A stretch of 7,210 bases of DNA from Chitinophagales bacterium (GTDB lineage: Bacteria > Bacteroidota > Bacteroidia > Chitinophagales > UBA2359): assembly GCA_020629335.1 (NCBI GenBank), contig JAHDDN010000272.1:1-7210 (forward strand), read 5' to 3'. Each line of letters begins with the position of its first letter. The stretch's first letter is position 1. The notes under the pieces were generated by a model, which did no database searches, was not told the DNA's origin, and was given only the letters and a program-made list of their open reading frames with translations. Below, one piece after another: positions 1 through 4,609 of the stretch. The translations under genes and the position numbers were made by a program.

Positions 1-72
1 AAGCCAGCCATCGCATCACTAAGCTACGTAAGTCGCAGCATGGACGCCACATACCGCTACCATCCCTAAGCC
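1..72 (+). repeat. Dispersed repeat, left copy (cut by window edge), inverted relative to 1572-1643
   Basis: Positions 19-72 are the reverse complement of 1572-1625 with 52 of 54 bases identical. Positions 3-9 (GCCAGCC) match the reverse complement of 1635-1641. Between these blocks both copies have 9 bases of the same length but almost unrelated sequence. The element ends in CCATCCCTAAGCC, directly against the A-tract that forms the tail of the ffh terminator. It probably continues to the left of the window. It has no coding content that I trust, and its composition is richer in G and C than the surrounding spacers. Confidence 0.9.
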
Positions 73-109
73 AAAAAAAAACCTTCTCAGAATTATCTGA
101 AAAGGTTTT
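73..109 (-). terminator. Rho-independent terminator of ffh
   Basis: Bases 78-91 pair with 96-109 around the 4-base loop ATTA, giving a 14-bp stem with one G-U pair when read on the minus strand. The stem is followed on the minus strand by an uninterrupted T-run (plus-strand A 73-81). It begins 14 bases after the ffh stop codon. On the plus strand the trailing T-run is only four bases, so it should act mainly on minus-strand transcripts. Confidence 0.9.
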
Positions 110-123
110 ACTAGTAAACATTA

Positions 124-1461
124 CTATTTCTTTAATTTACCCATTGGTAAGTTGAAATTCTTACCAGAGGCAGCCATATTCGTCATCATACGCATCATCT
201 TACGCATTTCGAAGAACTGCTTCATGAATTGGTTGATCGCTTGTTGAGTATTACCACTACCACGAGCGATACGTTTTTTACGACTGCCATCAATGATGGC
301 TGGATTCGTTCTTTCCTCAATAGTCATAGACTGAATAATAGCCTCAATTTTCTTGAAAGCACTTTCATCTATATCCAAATCTTTCACTTGCTTACCTAAG
401 CCAGGAATCATCGCAATCAGGTCTTTTAAGTTACCCATACGCTTGATTTGATTCAACTGAGATAAGAAGTCATTGAAGTCAAACTTATTCTTTTGGATTT
501 TCTTTTGAAGCTCGATAGCTTGTTTCTCATCGTATTGCTCTTGGGCTTTTTCTACAAGAGATACGATATCTCCCATACCTAAGATACGCTGTGCCATACG
601 TTCAGGGTGGAATACATCCAGCATTTCCAATTTCTCCCCAGTACTAATAAACTTAATCGGCTTATTCACCACATACTTAATCGAAAGGGCCGCACCACCT
701 CTGGTATCACCATCTAATTTGGTTAAAACAACCCCATCAAAATTTAACCTATCATGGAAAATCTTAGCCGTATTAACAGCATCTTGACCCGTCATAGAAT
801 CCACTACAAACAAAGTCTCTTGAGGCTGGATGTTTTCTTTGATGGCAGTGATCTCCACCATCATCGTCTCATCAACTGCCTGACGACCAGCAGTATCCAC
901 AATTACGAAATTGAATCTATTCTGTTTGGCGTAATTGATGGCATTTTGAGAGATTTCTACTGGATTATTATTGCCTAATTCCGTATAAACTTCAGTGCCT
1001 ATTTGTCCAGCTAAGACTTTTAACTGATCAATGGCTGCTGGTCTGTAGACATCACAAGCGACTAATAATACTTTCTTTTGTTTTTTCTCTTTCATGTATT
1101 TAGCCAGCTTAGCCGAGAAGGTCGTTTTACCCGAACCCTGCAAACCTGCTATTAATACAATATTGGGATCTCCACTCATGTTGATCCCTGCGGTTTGTCC
1201 TCCCATTAGCTGGGTTAACTCGTCCATGACGATTTTAACCATTTGTTGGCCAGGATCAACAGTCGTTAATACATGTTCCCCTAATGCTTTGTCTTTGACC
1301 TTAGCGGTAAATTCTTTGGCTATTTTATAGTTTACATCTGCTTCTACTAATGCTCTACGTATTTCTTTGACAGTAGCAGCGATATTCAATTCGGTAATAG
1401 AGCCTTGTCCTTTTACATTCTTAAATGCTCTATCTAATCTATCCTGAAGATTCTCAAACAT
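124..1461 (-). CDS. ffh: Signal recognition particle protein Ffh (SRP54 GTPase)
   Basis: The 445-aa product is the protein subunit of the signal recognition particle. It binds hydrophobic signal sequences on ribosomes, pairs with SRP RNA and docks with the FtsY receptor to deliver membrane proteins to the translocon. Domain order is complete. The N domain (about 1-95) has the ALVEADV motif at 37-43. The G domain has the P-loop GLQGSGKT at 106-113, DVYRPAA at 137-143, DTAGR at 189-193, TKLD at 247-250 followed by GDTRGG, and the SRP54 signature around PIKFISTGE (268-276). The M domain (about 325-435) has the RNA-binding segment SRKKRIARGSG at 393-403 and the methionine-rich MRKMMRMM at 419-426. 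Length is normal for the family. The ATG start gives the expected N terminus, and no Shine-Dalgarno is visible, as is common in Bacteroidota. The gene lies downstream of rpoD on the same strand, but the rpoD terminator and a repeat-filled spacer argue for its own promoter. Confidence 0.98.
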   Translation of the reverse strand: MFENLQDRLDRAFKNVKGQGSITELNIAATVKEIRRALVEADVNYKIAKEFTAKVKDKALGEHVLTTVDPGQQMVKIVMDELTQLMGGQTAGINMSGDPNIVLIAGLQGSGKTTFSAKLAKYMKEKKQKKVLLVACDVYRPAAIDQLKVLAGQIGTEVYTELGNNNPVEISQNAINYAKQNRFNFVIVDTAGRQAVDETMMVEITAIKENIQPQETLFVVDSMTGQDAVNTAKIFHDRLNFDGVVLTKLDGDTRGGAALSIKYVVNKPIKFISTGEKLEMLDVFHPERMAQRILGMGDIVSLVEKAQEQYDEKQAIELQKKIQKNKFDFNDFLSQLNQIKRMGNLKDLIAMIPGLGKQVKDLDIDESAFKKIEAIIQSMTIEERTNPAIIDGSRKKRIARGSGNTQQAINQFMKQFFEMRKMMRMMTNMAASGKNFNLPMGKLKK

Positions 1462-1481
1462 ATTTATTTTTTTAGTATATT

Positions 1482-1564
1482 GGTATGTTAGTATTAAGTA
1501 TGTTAGTATTTTTTCTGTAATAAACTAATTGCTAACGTACTAATAGACCTACTACTAACGTACT
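1482..1564. promoter_or_regulatory. Four copies of a 10-bp AGTAYGTTAG motif upstream of ffh
   Basis: Two direct copies, spaced 15 bp apart, lie at 1482-1491 (GGTATGTTAG) and 1497-1506 (AGTATGTTAG). Two copies in the opposite orientation, CTAACGTACT, lie at 1532-1541 and 1555-1564. The copies at 1497-1506 and 1532-1541 form a 9/10 inverted repeat. The cluster sits 21-103 bp before the ffh start codon, where a promoter and operator would be expected. I see no clear Bacteroidota -33/-7 promoter here, so the regulatory role is inferred from position and repetition only. Confidence 0.4.
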
Positions 1565-1571
1565 CAAAAAA

Positions 1572-1712
1572 GGCTTAGGGATGGCAGCGGTATGTGGCGT
1601 CCATGCTTCGACTTACGTAGCTTAGCTGGACGTAGGCTGGCCTGAAAGGCAGACAAGTACAGCTTAGCGAAGTAGGAGTAGCATAGCCACATAATAGCGG
1701 ACAGCCCGACCC
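1572..1712 (-). repeat. Dispersed intergenic repeat (element A), right copy
   Basis: On the minus strand this element begins GGGTCGGGCTGTCCGCTATT and ends GCCACATACCGCTGCCATCC followed by CTAAGCC. Its 1572-1643 part recurs inverted at 1-72. An 8-bp inverted pair, TATGTGGC at 1591-1598 and GCCACATA at 1686-1693, could bring its ends together. The end motifs resemble a repeat I recall from spacers of many Bacteroidota genomes, but this is memory and not a search. Open frames through it (for example 1575-1826 minus) are low-quality shadows. It is richer in G and C than its neighbours and contains no transposase. Confidence 0.75.
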
Positions 1713-1804
1713 AATTATTTTTTGGCCAATATTTGTAGGGGCGGACCTATGTGTCCGCCCTCTCTTGACACATGGGTCAAGCCGAAAGCCAAAAAATAAT
1801 TGGG
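1710..1804. repeat. Structured foldback (element B): outer 17-bp stem enclosing two hairpins
   Basis: CCCAATTATTTTTTGGC (1710-1726) is perfectly inverted at 1788-1804. Inside lie two separate hairpins. GGGCGGAC (1739-1746) pairs with GTCCGCCC (1753-1760) over a 6-base loop, and CTTGAC (1764-1769) pairs with GTCAAG (1776-1781). Folded, this makes a three-way junction in either RNA or extruded DNA. The inner hairpin, flanked by TTGTAGGGGCG, resembles a widespread small inverted-repeat family that I recall from several phyla; this is not verified. It has no coding potential, so a MITE-like or REP-like sequence is the most likely explanation. Confidence 0.8.
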
Positions 1805-1864
1805 GAAGCCCCAAAAATTCATGCAAAAATAAGCTTTTATACTTAGTAATATTGGGTTTTGTGC

Positions 1865-1901
1865 AAAAAAAAACATCGGATTCTCGGAAGAACCCAATGT
1901 T
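1865..1901 (-). terminator. Rho-independent terminator of rpoD
   Basis: On the minus strand a 13-bp stem (1889-1901 with 1872-1884, two G-U pairs) closes a TCCG loop. It is followed by a run of nine T residues (plus-strand A 1865-1873). It starts 24 bases after the rpoD stop codon. It should separate rpoD transcription from the repeat-rich spacer and ffh. Confidence 0.9.
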
Positions 1902-1925
1902 TTCTTTAAAAACTGGAAACCTTTA

Positions 1926-2795
1926 CTACGAGCCTAAATAGGCTTTGAGCAATTTGCTTTTAGAAGCTGCTCTAAGCTTATTGATGGCTTTATCCTTAAT
2001 TTGGCGGACTCTTTCACGGGTAAGCCCGAATTGTTCGCCTATGTCTTCGAGAGACATGCTATGTTCAACATTGATTCCGAAGTACAATTTCACTACATCT
2101 CTTTGTCTATCGGTTAAGGTAGACAGAGAACGTTCAATTTCTCTACGGAGCGACTCTCTATAATCGAGTTGGTTGTCAGTTTTGGGAGTATTGCCATTTT
2201 CGAGTACATCGAGTAGGGAATTATCTTCCCCTTCAACGAAAGGAGCATCGACGGATACGTGTCGAGCAGCTACGCCAAGGGTTGTTTCCACTTCTTCTGT
2301 TGCAATTTCCAAAACTTCTGCGAGTTCATCAGCAGATGGTTCGCGCTCGTATTCTTGTTCGAGAGCCGAGAATGCCTTATTGATCTTGTTAAGCGACCCC
2401 ACTTTATTGAGCGGCAGTCTGACAATACGAGATTGTTCGGCAAGTGCTTGTAGGATGGATTGTCTAATCCACCATACGGCGTACGAGATGAATTTGAATC
2501 CTCTCGTTTCATCAAATCTTTGTGCGGCTTTGATTAGGCCAAGATTCCCTTCATTAATAAGGTCACTCAAAGAAAGTCCTTGATTCTGATATTGTTTTGC
2601 CACGGAGACTACGAATCTCAAATTAGCCTTGGTCAGTTTTTCAAGTGCTTCTTGATCACCTTGTTTAATTCGTTTGGCCAGGTCTACTTCCTCTTCGGGG
2701 GTTAAGAGATCTACCTTACCAATTTCTTGGAGATATTTCTCAAGTGATTGGCTTTCACGATTAGTAATAGATTTGGTAATCTTTAGTTGCCTCAT
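1926..2795 (-). CDS. rpoD: Primary RNA polymerase sigma factor RpoD (short Bacteroidota type)
   Basis: The 289-aa protein is a group-1-like sigma-70 factor that directs core RNA polymerase to housekeeping promoters. Region 1.2 is at 17-26 ([10 protein letters not shown]). Region 2 spans about 57-128, including [20 protein letters not shown] at 75-94 and the -10 recognition and melting segment [15 protein letters not shown] at 100-114. Region 3 follows to about 205. Region 4.2, with the -35 helix-turn-helix [20 protein letters not shown], is at 248-267. The acidic region 1.1 of E. coli RpoD is absent, which is normal for Bacteroidota primary sigma factors and not a truncation. The ATG at 2795 gives the characteristic start [20 protein letters not shown]. 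No Shine-Dalgarno is visible, and the leader is T-rich. It has its own terminator and diverges from the next gene across 556 bp. Confidence 0.97.
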   Translation of the reverse strand: MRQLKITKSITNRESQSLEKYLQEIGKVDLLTPEEEVDLAKRIKQGDQEALEKLTKANLRFVVSVAKQYQNQGLSLSDLINEGNLGLIKAAQRFDETRGFKFISYAVWWIRQSILQALAEQSRIVRLPLNKVGSLNKINKAFSALEQEYEREPSADELAEVLEIATEEVETTLGVAARHVSVDAPFVEGEDNSLLDVLENGNTPKTDNQLDYRESLRREIERSLSTLTDRQRDVVKLYFGINVEHSMSLEDIGEQFGLTRERVRQIKDKAINKLRAASKSKLLKAYLGS

Positions 2796-2823
2796 AAAAA
2801 ATGATAATTTAAAGTTACTTACT

Positions 2824-2850
2824 CAAACTATATTGAATAAGCGGTGCAAA
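2824..2850 (-). promoter_or_regulatory. rpoD: Possible rpoD promoter, weak match
   Basis: Read on the minus strand, TTTG (2847-2850) is followed after 15 bases by ATAGTTTG (2824-2831). This partly resembles the Bacteroidota TTTG / TAnnTTTG promoter, but the spacing is a few bases shorter than usual and the second box is imperfect. It lies about 30-55 bp before the rpoD start codon. Position is the main support. Confidence 0.25.
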
Positions 2851-3142
2851 TATTGTTAAAGTAATTGATTACTAAATTATACCTATTCCATTTAATCTGG
2901 AGTTTTAGTTTAGTATATATGGAGTAGTTGCCAATTGCAATATGACATACATGTTTGCATAGATGGATATAGCATTCACATGGCAAGCTACAAAAATAGC
3001 CTATTTCAATGTTAAATTAAAATAAATTTTGAGTTAGATTTACTGCGGTGTTATAAATAAGACACGAATTGCCTTAGATTAAGAGACTCAAGTAAAATAA
3101 TGGCTTCCATCCACAAATGCAAATAAATTTTGCATCTAGGTA

Positions 3143-3188
3143 AATTTAGTCAGTTTTAGTCTCTAAAAGGCATTCAGCTGACTAAATT
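3143..3188. repeat. 11-bp perfect inverted repeat, possible operator or hairpin
   Basis: AATTTAGTCAG (3143-3153) is exactly inverted as CTGACTAAATT (3178-3188) with 24 bases between. The core TTTAGTC also occurs at 3155-3161 and 3214-3220. There is no T-run suited to a terminator. The site lies 164-209 bp before the START-like gene, so it may be a regulator site or an upstream RNA structure. No function is assigned. Confidence 0.5.
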
Positions 3189-3351
3189 AATCAACAAGTA
3201 AAAGTCATTGAGGTTTAGTCTGTTGTGGGCGTATTAACAAATACTAAGAAAATAAATTGTAGTTTTTTCCTCAAAAATTTTGATAAATGTTTCTTTTTGC
3301 CAATATTCCACTCAATTTAGAAATGATATTTGAAAAGATAAAATGTAAGAG

Positions 3352-3738
3352 ATGCGAACAAAAGAACAATTCTCTTTAGACTTTGTGGTTAAATCATCAC
3401 CAACAATTTTATTCAATTTTTTATCTACACCCTCTGGTTTAGCACAATGGTTTGCTGATCATGTTGATAGAATGGAAGAAGAATACAGCTTTTTTTGGGA
3501 TGGATACGAAGAAAAAGCCCAATTATTAGAGTTTGAAGAAAACAATTTTGTTAGATTCCAAATGGATGACAATGATCATGGGGAATATTTTGAGTTTAGG
3601 ATAGAGAAATCACCTGTCACCGGTGATACTGTCTTAATCGTTACTGATTTTGCTTATGACTATGAAATGGACGATCAAAAGTTGCTTTGGCAACGACAAG
3701 TAGATACGCTTGTCGCTCGTGTAGGTGGGAAAAACTAA
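3352..3738 (+). CDS. START-like domain protein (AHSA1/SRPBCC fold)
   Basis: The 128-aa protein looks like a small SRPBCC/START-like helix-grip domain covering the full length. It begins with strand FSLDFVVKSS (7-16), then the helix PTILFNFLSTPSGLAQWFAD (17-36) typical of AHSA1-type proteins. A run of strands follows (WDGYEEKAQLLEFEENNFVRFQM at 49-71, YFEFRIEK at 79-86, DTVLIVTDFAYDY at 92-104), and a C-terminal helix LWQRQVDTLVARVG (112-125) closes the fold. Such domains bind hydrophobic ligands or act as chaperone cofactors, but the ligand here cannot be read. There is no signal peptide, so it is likely cytoplasmic, and it is acidic overall. The ATG at 3352 is preceded by the purine-rich TAAGAG. 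Its stop codon overlaps that of the opposite-strand gene at 3735, with no terminator between them. Confidence 0.8.
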   Translation: MRTKEQFSLDFVVKSSPTILFNFLSTPSGLAQWFADHVDRMEEEYSFFWDGYEEKAQLLEFEENNFVRFQMDDNDHGEYFEFRIEKSPVTGDTVLIVTDFAYDYEMDDQKLLWQRQVDTLVARVGGKN

Positions 3739-4346
3739 GACATAGAAGACATGGCTTTGATCAGTGTTGTATAGGTCTGAATTCCATAAGTTGAGAATAC
3801 TTCCCATTGGTCAATAGGTAACTTCCGACTGATCTTTATAAAGGGCAATTGTGAGCTATCATATTGTGCTATTGTCTGATAAGCCAAATGAATGGCTTGG
3901 TAATTTTCTGCTGAAAAATTATGTTCCCATGGACTTTTATTGACACACCAATAAAAATCCTTTTGTGCAAGGGTGTCAAGCTGTTGCATAATTCTTGGGG
4001 CATAGCTATCTTTATACTTACCAGTTAATAAAAGGGAAAAGCTGAATTCATGGCCCCACCAAAAGATGGTCCTAAATGTAAAAATATCTTTTTTGTCGAA
4101 GTGAGATGGGAAATCCAGCACCACATAAGGCAAATTTTGATGCTTTTCTCCTTTGCTAATTTTTCCATGATTAATATTTATGGCTTCCTTAAGCTTGAAT
4201 TCTTGTAAAATGGAGTTACTTTGTAACTTTGTTCTCAAGTCATTCATTAAGAGGATGATTTTATCTATAGCTGAAACTTTAGCTAATAGGAGAGGTGCGT
4301 CTTGTATGATTTCTAATTCTCTTTTAGTAAGAGGAGAGGTCTGCAT
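3735..4346 (-). CDS. Conserved-looking hypothetical protein, 203 aa
   Basis: I do not recognise a named family. The protein is soluble, with no signal peptide or membrane segment. An N-terminal helical part (about 1-55, rich in L, K and E) precedes a compact aromatic-rich core. The core includes KGEKHQNLPYVVLDFPSHF (65-83) and FTFRTIFWWGHEFSFSLLLT (89-108), then WCVNKSPWEHNF (133-144). I have the impression of similar WGHEFS-type proteins of unknown function in other Bacteroidota, but cannot check. The ATG at 4346 is the first good start. Upstream is the foldback element at 4371-4518, which could carry or disturb its promoter. It converges on the START-like gene with the TAG at 3735-3737 sharing bases with the other gene's TAA (3736-3738), so their 3' ends must overlap as antisense RNAs unless another mechanism ends transcription. 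Confidence 0.8.
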   Translation of the reverse strand: MQTSPLTKRELEIIQDAPLLLAKVSAIDKIILLMNDLRTKLQSNSILQEFKLKEAININHGKISKGEKHQNLPYVVLDFPSHFDKKDIFTFRTIFWWGHEFSFSLLLTGKYKDSYAPRIMQQLDTLAQKDFYWCVNKSPWEHNFSAENYQAIHLAYQTIAQYDSSQLPFIKISRKLPIDQWEVFSTYGIQTYTTLIKAMSSMS

Positions 4347-4350
4347 ATAT

Positions 4351-4363
4351 GTTAAGTTTTATT
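4351..4363 (+). repeat. Left flanking direct repeat of the 4371-4518 foldback
   Basis: GTTAAGTTTTATT here and GTTAAGTTCTATT at 4521-4533 differ at one of 13 bases and lie in the same orientation on either side of the foldback, 7 bases outside its left end. This could be a target-site duplication from insertion of the element, or chance similarity in AT-rich sequence. Confidence 0.45.
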
Positions 4364-4370
4364 GTAAGTG

Positions 4371-4518
4371 TTCAGCATAAATGCTTTGGTGCATAAAAAT
4401 AGGGCTTTTGTTGTCAGACGACGCTCTTTTTAAGCTTAATAGCAGCGCTATTGGGCGCAAAAAAGCGGAAGTATGGCGGCAAAAAATCATTTTTAGGCCC
4501 AAATTGATTCATGCTGAA
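4371..4518. repeat. Long imperfect foldback (element C), MITE-like or structured RNA
   Basis: About 148 bp fold almost end to end around one centre near 4445. Helices in order are 4371-4382 with 4507-4518 (11/12), 4385-4389 with 4499-4503, 4394-4400 with 4489-4495, 4406-4415 with 4475-4484 (all ten pairs if G-U is allowed on the plus strand), 4422-4430 with 4459-4467 (one mismatch) and 4438-4443 with 4447-4452 (3-base loop). Pairing stays in register to within a base. No ORF runs through it. It lies in the divergent spacer between the 203-aa gene and lptF, so it may be an inserted nonautonomous element or part of the lptF leader. Confidence 0.75.
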
Positions 4519-4520
4519 TA

Positions 4521-4533
4521 GTTAAGTTCTATT
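4521..4533 (+). repeat. Right flanking direct repeat of the 4371-4518 foldback
   Basis: GTTAAGTTCTATT is the partner of the 12/13-identical copy at 4351-4363 and starts two bases after the foldback ends. If it is a target-site duplication, the inserted piece would be about 4364-4520. Confidence 0.45.
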
Positions 4534-4609
4534 AAGGGATAAACCTTTCATCTCAATAAGCCTTCTTAGTTGGTAGAGAACTACATACTTAGAAATTCAG
4601 ATAAAGAAC

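Larger units (their letters stand above)
2796..3351. other. Long AT-rich divergent intergenic region, no gene found
   Basis: This stretch separates rpoD (minus) from the START-like gene (plus) and must hold promoters for both. I found no tRNA-like arms, no convincing small ORF (the best plus-strand candidates are about 20 codons or less) and no intrinsic terminator. It contains a 7-bp inverted repeat (ATGCAAA 3117-3123 with TTTGCAT 3129-3135), an 11-bp inverted repeat (3143-3188) and four TTTAGTC copies. At 556 bp it is longer than most spacers in this window. Confidence 0.6.

Noticed and set aside
1482..1564. CRISPR array
   Set aside because: The repeat units are only 10 bp, spacings are irregular and orientations are mixed.
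1..1643. Composite transposon carrying ffh
   Set aside because: The inverted repeats are short, there is no transposase, and the cargo is an essential housekeeping gene. Independent repeat insertions are simpler.
1575..1826. Open frame of 83 codons on the minus strand across the repeats
   Set aside because: It runs through elements A and B, is rich in C, P, R and S in a pattern typical of noncoding translation, and no other support exists. It is explained by repeat DNA.
1462..1925. SRP RNA gene next to ffh
   Set aside because: The conserved GGAA-loop hairpin with its asymmetric internal loop is not seen. The structured parts are better explained by repeats and a terminator.
2173..2583. 136-codon plus-strand open frame opposite rpoD
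   Set aside because: It lies wholly inside the conserved rpoD gene and is serine- and arginine-rich, so it is an antisense shadow.
3296..3332. TTTG / GATATTTG promoter for the START-like gene
   Set aside because: The gap between the boxes (25 bases) is too long for the Bacteroidota promoter, and the second box is an imperfect match.
4560..4600. tRNA D-arm-like string AGTTGGTAGAG upstream of lptF
   Set aside because: There is no matching acceptor stem, anticodon arm or GGTTC-type T arm. It is a chance similarity within the lptF leader.
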